A stretch of DNA of 64,000 nucleotides from Bifidobacterium pseudocatenulatum DSM 20438 = JCM 1200 = LMG 10505 (GCF_001025215.1 NZ_AP012330.1:1922001-1986000); one strand, 5' to 3'; positions 39,210 to 49,629 are shown, counted from the first letter of the stretch. The notes: a model not told the origin generated them from the sequence alone. Numbers and translations are program-made.

Positions 39210-39686
39210 TCACTTGGAGAAGTACCGTTGCAGCACAATCGTGGTTTCCGTGCTCACCGGCACCGTTTGGTGGATGACGTTCAGCAGATCCTCAAGCTTG
39301 CTTGGCGAGGCTGCGCGCACGGTCAGCATGTAGCTGGGTGACCCAGCCACGGAATCGCACGACATGATGCCTTCGATATCCTGCAATTTGGCGGGAATCT
39401 CGGCTTCCTTGGAATAATCGATCGGCGTGACCGCAATGTAGGCACGTACGGCGAGGCCACGCTTTTCATCGTCGATAACGGCCTTGTAGCCGAGAATCAC
39501 ATTACGACGTTCCAGTTTCTGCACGCGCGATTGCACCGCGGAAATCGACAGTCCCGTAGCATCCGAAAGCTGAGACAGCGTAGCGCGGCCGTCTTTCTCC
39601 AGCATGCTGAGAATGGTCTCGTCGATATCGTCGAATTGGCCCACGCTCGCATGCGTGGTGTCGGGTTCGTTGCCATTGCCTGTCAT
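39210..39686 (-). CDS. Lrp/AsnC family transcriptional regulator
   Basis: A 158-aa regulator. The N-terminal winged helix begins DIDETILSMLEKDGRATLSQL and is followed by the recognition helix LSISAVQSRVQKLE; the C-terminal RAM ligand-binding domain includes IMSCDSVAGSPSYMLTVRA. These proteins sense amino acids. ATG 39686 has AAGGGG upstream. Chorismate mutase follows 24 bp downstream on the same strand but has its own probable promoter, so an aromatic amino-acid link is only suggestive. Confidence 0.92.
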   Translation of the reverse strand: MTGNGNEPDTTHASVGQFDDIDETILSMLEKDGRATLSQLSDATGLSISAVQSRVQKLERRNVILGYKAVIDDEKRGLAVRAYIAVTPIDYSKEAEIPAKLQDIEGIMSCDSVAGSPSYMLTVRAASPSKLEDLLNVIHQTVPVSTETTIVLQRYFSK

Positions 39687-40039
39687 AGATGCCCCTTTCC
39701 AACAAGCATTCTGCATCAGTCCGGTAGGACCGACTCCCCTATGCAGCTCACGTTTCCGTCCATTACCATACCCACCCCAACACACAATCCGTCAACTGCA
39801 TTTTCGTAACATTTCCAACGAATTTCGATTTTCAATCATTTTTCTCCTATTTTTTTCATATACCCCCTATATAGCAATACTATTTTCGTCTTTTTACTTT
39901 CGATTTCGTATTTTTTCGTGCGTCGATTTTTACATACCGTATGTCCACAACGTGATCATCCACATTGCCGAATCGTGCGGAACTTTCGAAAAACAATCGA
40001 AACGCATTCGAAAGTAGTTGAAAACTGCAAAACGGAAAA

Positions 40040-40087
40040 ACAGCCGAACAGAAAGACAGCCGAACAGAAAGACAGCCGAACGAAACA
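40040..40087. repeat. 16-bp tandem repeat
   Basis: ACAGCCGAACAGAAAG at 40040-40055 and 40056-40071, then a diverged third copy (ACAGCCGAACGAAACA). Located just beyond the rho terminator. Confidence 0.8.
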
Positions 40088-40120
40088 AAAGGGCCGCATG
40101 GCGATTGTCATACGACCCTT
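40086..40120 (-). terminator. Probable rho terminator
   Basis: On the minus strand AAGGGTCGTATG pairs imperfectly with CATGCGGCCCTT around an 8-nt loop, followed by TTGTTTCG. Confidence 0.65.
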
Positions 40121-40153
40121 GGATGCGTAACCGCAGATTGCGATTACCTGCGA

Positions 40154-42304
40154 TTAGCTGTTGCCGTTATTCGCGGTATTGCCGCTCTGCTGGATCAGCG
40201 ACGCCATGAAATCACGGTTGGTCGCGGTCTTCTTCAGACGCGGCACAAGCGTCTGGTAAGCCTGCTCAGGCTCCAGACCGCCAAGCAGACGACGCAGACG
40301 GTAGATGATCGGCAGCTCCTGCGGATCGGTGATGAGTTCCTCGCGACGGGTGCCGGAAGCGTTCACGTCGATGGCCGGGAACAGGCGCTTGTCTGCCAGT
40401 TCGCGGCTCAGGCGCAGCTCCATGTTGCCGGTGCCCTTGAACTCCTCGAAAATCACCTCGTCCATCTTGGAGCCGGTTTCCACCAGTGCGGAGGAGATGA
40501 TGGTCAGAGAGCCGCCGTTTTCGATGTTACGAGCGGCACCGAAGAACTTCTTCGGTGGGTACAGCGCCTGGGCATCCACACCACCGGAAAGAATACGGCC
40601 GGAAGCCGGAGCGGCGATGTTGTAGGCACGGGCCAGACGGGTCATGGAATCAAGCAGCACCACCACGTCCTGGCCAAGCTCCACGAGACGCTTCGCGCGT
40701 TCGATGGCGAGTTCGGCGACGGTGGTGTGGTCGGAGGCCGGACGGTCGAAGGTGGAGGAAATGACCTCGCCCTGCACCGTACGTTCCATATCGGTGACCT
40801 CTTCCGGACGTTCGTCCACGAGCACGACCATCAGGTGGACTTCCGGATTGTTGGTGGCGATCGCGTTGGCGATGTTCTGCAGGGTGATGGTCTTGCCGGC
40901 CTTCGGCGGAGACACGATCAGGCCACGCTGGCCCTTGCCGATCGGCGCCACGATGTCGATGAGGCGGCCGGTGAGCTTGTTCGGCGCGGTTTCCTGCTTC
41001 AGACGCTCCTGCGGATACAGCGGAGTGAGCTTGTTGAACTGCGGACGGTTCTGTGCGGCCTCCACGGTCATGCCGTTGATGGAGTCGATGGACTGCAGCG
41101 GCACGAACTTCTGACGCTGGTTGCGGCGGTCGCCCTCACGCGGGGTACGGATGGAACCGTGCACGGCATCACCCTTGCGCAGCCCATACTTCTTGACCTG
41201 GCCCATGGAAACGTACACGTCGTTCGGACCCGGCAAATAGCCGGAGGTACGCACGAAAGCGTAGGAATCGAGCACGTCGACGATGCCCGCGACAGGCACG
41301 AGATCCTCTTTCGGCTCCTCGTGACGCTGTTCGCGTTCAACATTGCGATCCGTGCGCTCGTTGCGCTCGACGCGATCGTTACGCTCGTTGCGATCATTGT
41401 TACGGTCGCCGGTACGGCCACGACGCTCGTCACGCTCGTCATAATCGCGGTCACGGCCACGCAGGCGACGGCCACGACGATCCACGCGGTCACCCCTATC
41501 GCTGACGCGACCGCGACCACGACGCGCGAAATCACCGTCTTCAGCCTCGTCACGACGTTCGTCATCATCACTGCCCTGCGAAGGCAACGTGGCGAGAATG
41601 TCATCAAGATCGCGCACAACGTCCTCATCCTTCGGCCCTTCCACCGCACGACGGCGACGGCGCGGCTCAACGTCGGACGCATCATCCTTACGATGGCGAC
41701 GACGATCATCCTGCTTCGGCGAAGCATCGTCCAATCCCAGTTCGGCCAGCAGATCGGTGGCAGCGTCCGCATCACGGCGGCGACGGCGCTTCGGAGCCTC
41801 ATCGATGCTGTCCAGGGCGTTCACCGCGGCCATGACATCGGCCGCCTCCTCGCTCGTCGGAGCCTCAGCCTGCTTGCGACGGTCAGCACGCTCGGTGCGC
41901 TCGGCACGTTCCGTCTGTTCGGAGCGCTCCGCACGCTCAGCGCTATCAGCACGTCCGGCAAGGGTCTTCCTAACGGTTTTGGCCGTCTGCTTTTCGGACT
42001 GCTCAGCCTCGTTGGCTTTGCTTTCGGCAGCCTCGTTGGACTTGCCGGATTCCTCAGCCGTGTTCGCCGCGACCTCAGCGTCTGCGGTTTGGGCTTCAGC
42101 AGGAGCCACCGGAGCGGCCGGTGCAGCGGACTTCGGAGCTCGCACGGTCACACCGGCAGGCGCTTCACCGCCGGAACGAGCGGCCTGAAGCGTCGCGATA
42201 AGTTCCGGCTTACGCATGGTGGAGGTGCCACGAAGGCCCATCTGCTTGGCGAGCTCCTTGAGCTCAGGCAGTTTCATGTCTTCAAGATTCGGGCTGGTTG
42301 CCAC
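40154..42304 (-). CDS. rho: Transcription termination factor Rho
   Basis: A 716-aa hexameric RNA helicase that ends untranslated transcription. N-terminal Rho_N (LEDMKLPELKELAKQMGL), then a long low-complexity insert (about 60-340) first Ala/Glu-rich and then dense in Arg-Asp-Gly (DRGDRVDRRGRR, RNERNDRVERNER), typical of high-GC Actinobacteria, then the cold-shock RNA-binding domain and ATPase core with Walker A SPPKAGKT and VLLDSMTRLARAYN. GTG 42304 (VATSPNL) is chosen: AAAGG lies 9 nt upstream and the family start is restored; the open frame continues upstream to 42406. Confidence 0.96.
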   Translation of the reverse strand: MATSPNLEDMKLPELKELAKQMGLRGTSTMRKPELIATLQAARSGGEAPAGVTVRAPKSAAPAAPVAPAEAQTADAEVAANTAEESGKSNEAAESKANEAEQSEKQTAKTVRKTLAGRADSAERAERSEQTERAERTERADRRKQAEAPTSEEAADVMAAVNALDSIDEAPKRRRRRDADAATDLLAELGLDDASPKQDDRRRHRKDDASDVEPRRRRRAVEGPKDEDVVRDLDDILATLPSQGSDDDERRDEAEDGDFARRGRGRVSDRGDRVDRRGRRLRGRDRDYDERDERRGRTGDRNNDRNERNDRVERNERTDRNVEREQRHEEPKEDLVPVAGIVDVLDSYAFVRTSGYLPGPNDVYVSMGQVKKYGLRKGDAVHGSIRTPREGDRRNQRQKFVPLQSIDSINGMTVEAAQNRPQFNKLTPLYPQERLKQETAPNKLTGRLIDIVAPIGKGQRGLIVSPPKAGKTITLQNIANAIATNNPEVHLMVVLVDERPEEVTDMERTVQGEVISSTFDRPASDHTTVAELAIERAKRLVELGQDVVVLLDSMTRLARAYNIAAPASGRILSGGVDAQALYPPKKFFGAARNIENGGSLTIISSALVETGSKMDEVIFEEFKGTGNMELRLSRELADKRLFPAIDVNASGTRREELITDPQELPIIYRLRRLLGGLEPEQAYQTLVPRLKKTATNRDFMASLIQQSGNTANNGNS

Positions 42305-42519
42305 TGGTTTTTGCCTTTCCCCTAGCTTCCGCAAGCACACGCCTGCAACAGCTGTAAAAAGAGATACGGAAATTTCCGCCACTGAAAGTCCGCCGCGAAA
42401 TATCACGGTTTTCGAACTTTCCTAACCATACAACGTCATCCAGACCAACGCAACGTAGGCGTGCCAACGTATTCATGCCAATCAAGCATTCAAGTCAATG
42501 ACAAATCGCAAATCACAAT

Positions 42520-42559
42520 GCGAAAGACCCGCCATGCGATCACATGACGGGTCTTTCGC
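42520..42559 (-). terminator. Terminator of the flavoprotein gene
   Basis: GCGAAAGACCCG(C/T)CATG and its complement form a 17-bp stem with a 6-nt loop, but only a short T run follows. Confidence 0.7.
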
Positions 42560-42603
42560 TTTACCACATGCTTTACAGCAACAGGTGCAGGTCTTGCCGG
42601 AAC

Positions 42604-44193
42604 CTACTTTTCCTCGTGATAGCTCTTGTCGGTATTGACGGACCATACGTTCTTCTTGGACGTCTTGCCGTTCTTGATATTGCCGACGGCCTCGATTGCG
42701 GTGGCCATGGAATGATCCATGTTGTTGTAACGATGCTGGCCGTTGCGGCCGACGCAATACAGATTGCCGAAGGAATCGAGGTATTCCACGAGCTCAGGCA
42801 TGCGATCGTAGGTGTCGAAATATGCTGGATACGCCTTCTTCACGCGCTCACGATGGGAGTCGATCACGTCTTGCGGACCGTTGATGATCTGCATGCGCGT
42901 AAGCTCCTGGATGGCGAACTTCTTCGCTTCCTCGTCAGACATGTTCCAGAAGGAATCGCCTTCTTCGCAGAAGTATTCAAGACCGATCCACACGGTGTTG
43001 TCAACGTCCTTGACCAGGTACGGGCTCCAGTTGTTGAAGATCTGCAAACGGCCGACCTTGTAGCCCGGATCCTGCACGTAAATCCAGCAATCAGGCACGA
43101 TCGGCGGGTTGCCGAGGGTGGGAATGTCGGTGGTGTTCGACAGGCGTAGGTGCTTGACGAGCAGACCAACGGTCACGAAGTCGCGGTACGGCAGGCCGTT
43201 GGCGATTTCGGTCATGTCCTTCGGCGCGGGCTGGCTGGAAGCGTCCACGGCGTTGATGAGATCCTTGACGGGCATGGAGGAGATGAAGTCGTCCGCGGCC
43301 ATTTCGGTGCGGTTGCCTTCGGAATCCTCATATACCACGGATGCGATCTTGCCGTCGGCCTGGCGAATCTCCACCACGTTCGCGTCGGTGATGACCTTCA
43401 CGCCCGCGGCCTCGCAGTTGGCCTCGACGGTTTCCCACAGCTGGCCCGGACCATACTTCGGATACCAGAATTCCTCAATCAGCGAGGTTTCAACCTCAGC
43501 ATTGCTGCGCTTCTTCGGCAGGAGCTTCTGGAACGCGTTCTTCAGCACGCCCATAATGCTCAGGCCCTTGACGCGCTGCGCACCCCAATCGGCGGAAATC
43601 TGGGACGGATGGCGACCCCACAGCTTCTCGGTGTACCCCTCGAAGAACATGGAATACAGCTTGCGGCCGAAACGATTGATGTAGAAGTTCTCCAGATTGT
43701 CTTCCGGCAGCTTGTGCACCATGGACTTCAGGTAGCTGAAGCCGGCAACAAGCGTAAGCTTCGGACCCATGGCCTTCAACGTGTTGGCGCTCAGGGAAAT
43801 CGGGTAGTCAAAGAAGTGGCGGTTCCAGTAAATACGAGACACGCGATGACGCTTAAGCATCACCTTGTCTTCGACTTCCGGATCCGGTCCGCCCGGTTCC
43901 ATATCGTGCTCGCGACCGAGCTTCTTGTCATCATAGCTTGGCGCGCCCTGCAGCGGCAGGACCCCCTTCCACCAATCCATGATGCGTTCGTCCTTCGAGA
44001 AGAAACGATGGCCGCCAATATCCATACGGTTGCCATCATGCTTGACGGTGCGGGAGATGCCGCCGAATTCGCGGGTCGCTTCCAACACAGTCACGTCGTA
44101 GTTCTCGGAGCCACCGTCCTTGACGAGCTCCCAAGCGGCAGTCAGGCCTGCAGGGCCACCGCCGATAATCACCACGGATTGCTTTTGCGTCAC
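42604..44193 (-). CDS. FAD-dependent UDP-galactopyranose mutase-like protein
   Basis: A 529-aa flavoprotein. FAD is bound through the N-terminal Rossmann motif VVIIGGGPAGLTAAWEL (GGGPAG at 11-16), and GGISRTVKHDGNRMDIGGHRFF is the second FAD contact typical of the amine-oxidase/UGM/protoporphyrinogen-oxidase group. Later features include ISLSANTLKAMGP and YTEKLWGRHPSQISADWGAQRVKG, seen in UDP-galactopyranose-mutase-like proteins of polysaccharide clusters. The substrate is uncertain since no glycosyltransferases lie near. Start is GTG 44193 with AAGGAG upstream. Confidence 0.82.
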   Translation of the reverse strand: MTQKQSVVIIGGGPAGLTAAWELVKDGGSENYDVTVLEATREFGGISRTVKHDGNRMDIGGHRFFSKDERIMDWWKGVLPLQGAPSYDDKKLGREHDMEPGGPDPEVEDKVMLKRHRVSRIYWNRHFFDYPISLSANTLKAMGPKLTLVAGFSYLKSMVHKLPEDNLENFYINRFGRKLYSMFFEGYTEKLWGRHPSQISADWGAQRVKGLSIMGVLKNAFQKLLPKKRSNAEVETSLIEEFWYPKYGPGQLWETVEANCEAAGVKVITDANVVEIRQADGKIASVVYEDSEGNRTEMAADDFISSMPVKDLINAVDASSQPAPKDMTEIANGLPYRDFVTVGLLVKHLRLSNTTDIPTLGNPPIVPDCWIYVQDPGYKVGRLQIFNNWSPYLVKDVDNTVWIGLEYFCEEGDSFWNMSDEEAKKFAIQELTRMQIINGPQDVIDSHRERVKKAYPAYFDTYDRMPELVEYLDSFGNLYCVGRNGQHRYNNMDHSMATAIEAVGNIKNGKTSKKNVWSVNTDKSYHEEK

Positions 44194-44395
44194 TTTGAGG
44201 TCTCCTTATGAAAACAAAAATCCCTGATAGTCTACCCGAGGGTAGGGAAACGAACACCGCAACTTGTGCGAATGCTTACAAAATCAAGCCAAGTCAGCCG
44301 GATATACGGCTATCGCATCATGCAAAACGCAATCATCAAACCGGCCGATGCACGACCCGACTGCGCGGCCAAAGCGCGCAACCACATTACGCGAT

Positions 44396-44455
44396 CCAAC
44401 TACGCGACCAGCAACCGCACAACTGGCAACCGCGTGACCGGCAACTGCGCAACTA
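44396..44455. repeat. Degenerate 15-bp tandem repeat, overlaps stop codon
   Basis: Four units: CCAACTACGCGACCA, GCAACCGCACAACTG, GCAACCGCGTGACCG, GCAACTGCGCAACTA (44396-44455). The last unit supplies the TAG stop of the DUF2469 gene (44453-44455, minus strand). Confidence 0.65.
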
Positions 44456-44764
44456 GATGGAATCAGGAATGTCAATATCGGTTTTCTGCACTTCCTCAAC
44501 ATTGACATCCTTGAACGTGACGATACGCACGTTCTTGACGAAACGACTGGAACGATAGACGTCCCACACCCAAGCATCAGTCAGGCGCACGTCGAAATAC
44601 ACGTCCTGGCCTGCGGAACGCACATTGAAATCGACTTTATTCGCCAAATAAAAGCGACGTTCCGTTTCAACAACATACGTAAACAGCTTGATTACGTCGC
44701 GATACTCCTTATACAGAGCCAGTTCCGCGTCGGTTTCGTAATTATCGAGATCCTCGGCGCTCAT
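44453..44764 (-). CDS. DUF2469 family protein, actinobacterial signature protein
   Basis: A 103-aa protein of a family confined to Actinobacteria: MSAEDLDNYETDAELALY, YVVETERRFYLANKVD, then a beta-rich end with WVWDVYRSSRFVKNVR. Function unknown. ATG 44764 overlaps the stop of the GNAT gene by one base (TGATG), so the pair is translationally coupled. In many Actinobacteria this gene sits near YraN and RNase HII genes; here the neighbour is different. Confidence 0.88.
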   Translation of the reverse strand: MSAEDLDNYETDAELALYKEYRDVIKLFTYVVETERRFYLANKVDFNVRSAGQDVYFDVRLTDAWVWDVYRSSRFVKNVRIVTFKDVNVEEVQKTDIDIPDSI

Positions 44765-45867
44765 CACTTACCTTCCGTATCGCGCTTGCGACCACGACCA
44801 AGCGTGCGCCACCAAGCTTCCTTCGACGTCTTACGCTCGCCCGCCGTGTACGGCCAGCTGTTTTCGGCATCGGCATCGCCAGTAACGGACTTGCGATCAT
44901 CATGCTCGCTTTGTCGCGCAGGTTCCGCGCCTTCCGCGTCCTTCCGCACAGCCTCGGCCACGTCACCAGCACCATCGGAAGAAGCTTTCTGCACGGATTG
45001 CGCAGCTGCCGCGGCATCGTTGACATCCGTACCTTCCGCATCATGCTTCGAAGCATTCTTCTCATTCAGTCGGATGGCAATGGAATGCTCGCGCGCGCTC
45101 AACGCTTCCTTGACGCCCGGATTATCTTCGATCACATGCATGCCGAACGCGTCAAGCGAACGGATCGGGTCGAACTCGTCAACCAGCGTGTCCATAACGA
45201 TCAGATCCTGGTAACGGTTCTGCGAAGCGTTCCACAAGGCGTCGCGCGAACGACCGGACGGCACGAATCCCAACGACTGGTACACGGACACGGAACGCGT
45301 GTTCTGCTCGGGCACGGCAACCCAAATGCGATGCATGCCAAGGCCTGCCGGTTCCGGCGCAAGTCCGTACGTCATCACGCGCGGCATGATGTCACGCGAA
45401 TAGCCACGGCCGCGGTAATCCTTGCCAAGCACCACCTGAATGCGCGCGGAACGAGCCCAACCGTCAATATCGATCAGGAAAATCATGCCAATCACATTGT
45501 CGGAATTCGCGGCATCGATCTCGCCATCGCCATCATGGTCGGCTTCGGTGATGATGGACCATGCGATCGTGCGACGCGACTCCGGATCCCCCACACCGGA
45601 TTCGGTCGGCGTTTCGCCTTGGGACCATGCCACGGAACGACGCACCCACGCATGCACCGCGCCACGCTCGGCAACCCGATCCTTGCCGGTGATTCCGGAA
45701 GCGCCGATGTACGCCCCAATGGCGTCCATACGTTCAAGATCTTCGATCACGGACGGACGCAGATGCACCATCTCGCCCTTGATAGACGGAATGACGATGA
45801 GATCCGGCAATTCACGCGACTGCTGGTCCAACTGCTCCTGTGTCGCAGCCTCAACTTGTTCTGGCAT
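44764..45867 (-). CDS. GNAT family N-acetyltransferase with acidic/basic tail
   Basis: A 367-aa protein with a RimJ/RimL-type GNAT domain (about residues 25-225). The acetyl-CoA loop is VVLGKDYRGRGYSRDIMP, followed by the pattern VPEQNTRSVSVYQSLGF; these proteins usually acetylate protein N-termini or small amines. Within the domain there is an acidic insert (EADHDGDGEIDAANSDN) that looks like an EF-hand-type calcium loop (D-x-D-x-D-G-x-I pattern, DHDGDGEID), which is unusual. Residues after 270 are disordered and rich in Ala, Asp and Lys. Promiscuous function; no substrate assigned. Confidence 0.82.
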   Translation of the reverse strand: MPEQVEAATQEQLDQQSRELPDLIVIPSIKGEMVHLRPSVIEDLERMDAIGAYIGASGITGKDRVAERGAVHAWVRRSVAWSQGETPTESGVGDPESRRTIAWSIITEADHDGDGEIDAANSDNVIGMIFLIDIDGWARSARIQVVLGKDYRGRGYSRDIMPRVMTYGLAPEPAGLGMHRIWVAVPEQNTRSVSVYQSLGFVPSGRSRDALWNASQNRYQDLIVMDTLVDEFDPIRSLDAFGMHVIEDNPGVKEALSAREHSIAIRLNEKNASKHDAEGTDVNDAAAAAQSVQKASSDGAGDVAEAVRKDAEGAEPARQSEHDDRKSVTGDADAENSWPYTAGERKTSKEAWWRTLGRGRKRDTEGK

Positions 45868-46177
45868 TATTCCTGTCCCCTACATCATTGCAGGCACGAC
45901 CGTCGCCGCACCCATACCGAGGGTATTGTACCCGACTGTATGTCAGCTGTGAATCCGCGCGGCGGCAATCGCTGTACATATTCCTCTACCAGCATAACCT
46001 GATGTTGAAGGACATGTCGGCAATCGTAAGAAAATGCGCTTCGCGATTATGCATTCTCTTTCTTTGAAATCCCTTTTCCGGAATAACGAAAAGAAAACGC
46101 ACGTCCCAAGCTTTTTGGAACGTGCGTTTTCCTGCGATTCAACAATCGGCTGTAATCGTCAGCAATCGTTGTAAACG
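45868..46177. other. Spacer between GNAT gene and gatB
   Basis: 310 bp without a gene. Contains the GNAT upstream region and the gatB terminator; nothing else seen. Confidence 0.5.
46092..46132 (-). terminator. Terminator of gatCAB
   Basis: GAAAACGCACGTTCC pairs with GGGACGTGCGTTTTC (14 of 15) around an 11-nt loop containing AAGCTT; TTTTCG follows on the minus strand. Confidence 0.88.
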
Positions 46178-47674
46178 TTACTTGATCTTGCTCATCACGA
46201 TCTTGGTGACGGCCTTTGCGTCAGCCTGACCGCGAGTGGCACGCATGACGGCACCAATGATGGCGCCCATCGGCTTCATATTGCCGCTCTTGAGCTTTTC
46301 AACGATGTCAGGATTGGCTGCGAGAGCCTCATTCACGGCCTTTTCGAGAGCGCCGTCATCAGACACGACCTGGAAGCCATGCTTCTTGACGACCTCATCC
46401 GGAGTGCCTTCGCCAGCAAGCACACCGGCGACGGTCTGCTTGGCCAGCTTGTCGTTGAGCTTGCCATCGGCGATCAGCTTCTCAACCTCAGCCACATCGG
46501 CCGGAGCGATCGGTAGCTCTTCGAGGCTCACGCCCTTGTTGTTGGCTTCACGGCTCAGCTCGCCCAGCCACCACTTCTTGGCACCTGCGGCGGTGGCACC
46601 AGCCTTGACGGTCTCCTCAAGCAGATCCAGAGCGTCGGCGTTGAGCACGTCACGCATCTCCAAATCGTTGAAGCCCCACTCGCCCTTCAGGCGGTTGCGG
46701 CGCTCGCGCGGCATTTCCGGCATCTGAGCCTTCATCTCTTCGATGTGCTCCTTGGTGATGTGCAGCATCACCAGATCCGGATCCGGGAAGTAGCGGTAAT
46801 CGTCGGCATCGGACTTCACGCGGCCGCCTGCGGTGGTCTGCGAAGCCTCATCCCAGTGGCGGGTTTCCTGCAGAATCTCGCCGCCTTCGCTCAGAATGGC
46901 CGCCTGACGGCGAATCTCATACTGAATGGTCTTTTCAATACCGCGGAACGAGTTCACGTTCTTGGTTTCGGAACGGGTGCCGAACGGATCGGACGGGCTG
47001 TTGCGCAGCGACACGTTCACGTCGGCACGCATGTTGCCCTGCTCCATGCGAGCGTGGGAAATATTAAGCGCACGCACGATGTCGCGGATGGCGCGCATGT
47101 AGGCACCGGCGATTTCCGGAGCACGATCGCCTGCGCCAACGATCGGCTTGGTCACGATTTCGATCAGAGGAACGCCTGCACGGTTGTAGTCGACCAGGGA
47201 GTGGTCAGCGCCTTCGATACGGCCGTCAGCGCCACCGACGTGGGTGTTCTTGCCTGCGTCGTCTTCGATGTGGGCGCGTTCGATCGGCACACGGAACACG
47301 GTGCCGTCTTCAAGTTCCACATCAAGATAGCCGTTGCCGTTGGTCGGCTTGTCATACTGCGAGATCTGGTAATCGCGCGGCATGTCCGGGTAGAAGTAGT
47401 TCTTACGCGCGAACTGGCTCCACTCGGCAATTTCGCAATGCAGGGCAAGACCCAGCTTGATGGCGTAATCGACGGCGGTCTTGTTGACCACCGGCAGAGA
47501 ACCCGGCAGACCAAGGCTCACCGGGGTGAGCTGGCTGTTCGGATCGCCACCGAACGAGACTTCGGCCGGGCAGAACAGCTTCGTGGTGGTGCTCAGCTCA
47601 ACATGGGTTTCCAGACCGATGACCGGATCGAACTTCTTGACGGCATCGGCGTACTTCATCAACTTTTCAGCCAT
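46178..47674 (-). CDS. gatB: Asp/Glu-tRNA(Asn/Gln) amidotransferase subunit B
   Basis: A 498-aa subunit that binds mischarged Glu-tRNA-Gln or Asp-tRNA-Asn and phosphorylates the acyl group before amidation. Family landmarks are [36 protein letters not shown] and [10 protein letters not shown]; the C-terminal YqeY-like tail domain is complete. GGAGG stands upstream of ATG. Last gene of gatC-gatA-gatB. Confidence 0.97.
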   Translation of the reverse strand: MAEKLMKYADAVKKFDPVIGLETHVELSTTTKLFCPAEVSFGGDPNSQLTPVSLGLPGSLPVVNKTAVDYAIKLGLALHCEIAEWSQFARKNYFYPDMPRDYQISQYDKPTNGNGYLDVELEDGTVFRVPIERAHIEDDAGKNTHVGGADGRIEGADHSLVDYNRAGVPLIEIVTKPIVGAGDRAPEIAGAYMRAIRDIVRALNISHARMEQGNMRADVNVSLRNSPSDPFGTRSETKNVNSFRGIEKTIQYEIRRQAAILSEGGEILQETRHWDEASQTTAGGRVKSDADDYRYFPDPDLVMLHITKEHIEEMKAQMPEMPRERRNRLKGEWGFNDLEMRDVLNADALDLLEETVKAGATAAGAKKWWLGELSREANNKGVSLEELPIAPADVAEVEKLIADGKLNDKLAKQTVAGVLAGEGTPDEVVKKHGFQVVSDDGALEKAVNEALAANPDIVEKLKSGNMKPMGAIIGAVMRATRGQADAKAVTKIVMSKIK

Positions 47675-47699
47675 TTTGTTTTCTTTCCTCCGATGCTTC

Positions 47700-49229
47700 C
47701 TACTTGTTCAAGCCGTCGAGCCACGGGGTCTTCAGGGACTGCCAGATCGGACCGTTCCAGTCTTCCTCGAGAGCCGCCTCAAGTGCCGCGGCAGGCTTGT
47801 ACATGGCCTCGTCACGCTGCTGCGGAGCGAGGAACTGGAAGCCAACCGGCAAGCCGTCGTCGCTCAGACCAGCAGGAATGCTCATGGCCGGAACGCCTGC
47901 AAGGTTGGCCGGAATGGTGGTGATATCGATGGCATACATGGCCATCGGATCCTCGGTCTTCTCACCGAACTTGAATGCGGTGACCGGGCTGGTCGGGCCA
48001 ACAAGCACGTCGACCTTCTCGAAAGCCTTCTTGAAATCGTCGATGATCAGGGTGCGCACCTTCTGTGCGGAACCGTACCATGCATCGTAATAACCGGCGG
48101 ACAGGGCATACGTGCCAAGGATGATACGACGCTTGACCTCGTCGCCGAAACCGGCTTCACGAGTGTAGGCCATCATGTTGGCGGCGGTCTGCGGAACGCC
48201 TGCCGGCGGCATGACGCGCAGACCGTAACGCATGCCATCGTAACGAGCCAGGTTGGAGCTGACCTCGGACGGCATGATGATGTAGTACGCGCCAAGGGAG
48301 TACGGCAGGTGCGGCAGAGACACTTCAGTGACTTCAGCGCCCATCTCCTCAAGCTTCTTGACACCTTCGTTGAAGCGTGCCATAACGCCCGGCTGGAAGC
48401 CTTCGCCGCCGAGCTCCTTGATCAGACCGACCTTGAGGCCCTTCAGATCACGCTTCATGCCTTCGCGGGCGGCCGCCACCATCGGGCGAGGACTTTCCGG
48501 AATGGACGTGGAATCGCGCTTGTCGTGGCCTCCGATCACTTCCTGCAGCAGGGCCGCGTCGAGCACAGTACGGGAGCATGGGCCGATCTGGTCGAGCGAG
48601 GAAGCCATGGCGATTGCGCCGAAACGAGAGACACCGCCGTAGGTCGGCTTGACGCCGACGGTACCGGTCAGCGAGCCCGGCTGACGGATGGAGCCACCGG
48701 TGTCGGTACCCAGGGCGAGCGGGGCTTCGAACGCTGCCACTGCAGCTGCGGAACCACCGCCGGAACCGCCCGGAACACGTTCGGTATCCCACGGATTGTG
48801 TGTGGTCTGGTAGGCGGAATGCTCGGTGGACGAACCCTGAGCGAACTCATCGAGGTTGGTCTTGCCCAGCAGCGGCATGCCTGCAGCCTTGAGCTTCTCG
48901 ATGACGGTAGCGTCGTACGGAGGCACCCAGCCTTCGAGGATCTTGGAGGCTGCGGTGGTTTCGATGCCCTTGGTGACGATCATGTCTTTGATGGCGATCG
49001 GCACGCCGGCAAGTTCCGGCAGCTGTGCCTTTTCCTCATCGGACTTGGCATCGAAGGCGTCGGCCTGTTCGAGAGCCTGATCGCCGGACACCTTCAGGAA
49101 AGCCTTGATGCTCGGCTCGGCGGCCTCGATGACTTCGAGATGCGCTTCAACCAGTTCACGGCTGGAAACTTCCTTGGCCTTGATCTTAGCCGCCATCTCG
49201 GCGGCGGAAAGCTTGACGAGTTCGCTCAT
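47700..49229 (-). CDS. gatA: Asp/Glu-tRNA(Asn/Gln) amidotransferase subunit A
   Basis: A 509-aa amidase that releases ammonia from glutamine for GatB. The Ser-cisSer-Lys triad is visible: the Lys in [11 protein letters not shown], then [13 protein letters not shown] and the nucleophile Ser in [15 protein letters not shown] 49229 has GGAGGAG upstream; the open frame continues to 49259 but with a non-family N-terminus. It begins one base after the gatC stop. Confidence 0.97.
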   Translation of the reverse strand: MSELVKLSAAEMAAKIKAKEVSSRELVEAHLEVIEAAEPSIKAFLKVSGDQALEQADAFDAKSDEEKAQLPELAGVPIAIKDMIVTKGIETTAASKILEGWVPPYDATVIEKLKAAGMPLLGKTNLDEFAQGSSTEHSAYQTTHNPWDTERVPGGSGGGSAAAVAAFEAPLALGTDTGGSIRQPGSLTGTVGVKPTYGGVSRFGAIAMASSLDQIGPCSRTVLDAALLQEVIGGHDKRDSTSIPESPRPMVAAAREGMKRDLKGLKVGLIKELGGEGFQPGVMARFNEGVKKLEEMGAEVTEVSLPHLPYSLGAYYIIMPSEVSSNLARYDGMRYGLRVMPPAGVPQTAANMMAYTREAGFGDEVKRRIILGTYALSAGYYDAWYGSAQKVRTLIIDDFKKAFEKVDVLVGPTSPVTAFKFGEKTEDPMAMYAIDITTIPANLAGVPAMSIPAGLSDDGLPVGFQFLAPQQRDEAMYKPAAALEAALEEDWNGPIWQSLKTPWLDGLNK

Positions 49230-49230
49230 G

Positions 49231-49527
49231 TCACTCCTCCCCCAGAATGCGCGGTGCAACGAACATGCCGGCCTCGGAAACCGGAGCGCCTGCGGTCGCC
49301 TCTTCCTGAGTCAGCGGGGTTTCCGGCACATCCGGGCGCAGGTAGGCTTCCAGCGGAATCGGGTTCGCGGTTGGTTCCACATCGTCGGTAGCGACTTCCT
49401 GGACCTTGTTGATGGATTCTGCGATGACGTTCAGATCGCCCTGCAGACGGGTGATCTCCTCGTCAGTAAGTGCAATTCGGGCCAAATCGCCCAGATGCAC
49501 GATTTCTTCTTTGGTGAAAGTAGGCAT
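49231..49527 (-). CDS. gatC: Asp/Glu-tRNA(Asn/Gln) amidotransferase subunit C
   Basis: A 98-aa stabilising subunit that wraps around GatA. Typical sequence: [21 protein letters not shown] and the C-terminal ending in [13 protein letters not shown] 49527 is preceded by TAATGT (49535-49540) with a 7-nt gap; only TAGGGAC lies between, so leaderless initiation is likely. Longer in-frame reading (to 49680) runs into repeats. Confidence 0.95.
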   Translation of the reverse strand: MPTFTKEEIVHLGDLARIALTDEEITRLQGDLNVIAESINKVQEVATDDVEPTANPIPLEAYLRPDVPETPLTQEEATAGAPVSEAGMFVAPRILGEE

Positions 49528-49629
49528 GTCCCTAACATTAACGCGTCTGTGTGACGAGCGCCCGCCCATTTCGTCTCGCCCCGCAACCACGTCACACCGG
49601 CATTGCCGGCACGCCCCGCACAGTCCAAA

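Larger units (their letters stand above)
39687..40153. other. AT-rich spacer between rho and lrp-type gene
   Basis: 467 bp without a gene. 39810-39950 is strikingly T-rich on the plus strand (A-rich toward the lrp start on the minus strand) and probably contains the lrp promoter. 40040-40085 is a tandem repeat, and 40086-40120 the rho terminator. Confidence 0.5.
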
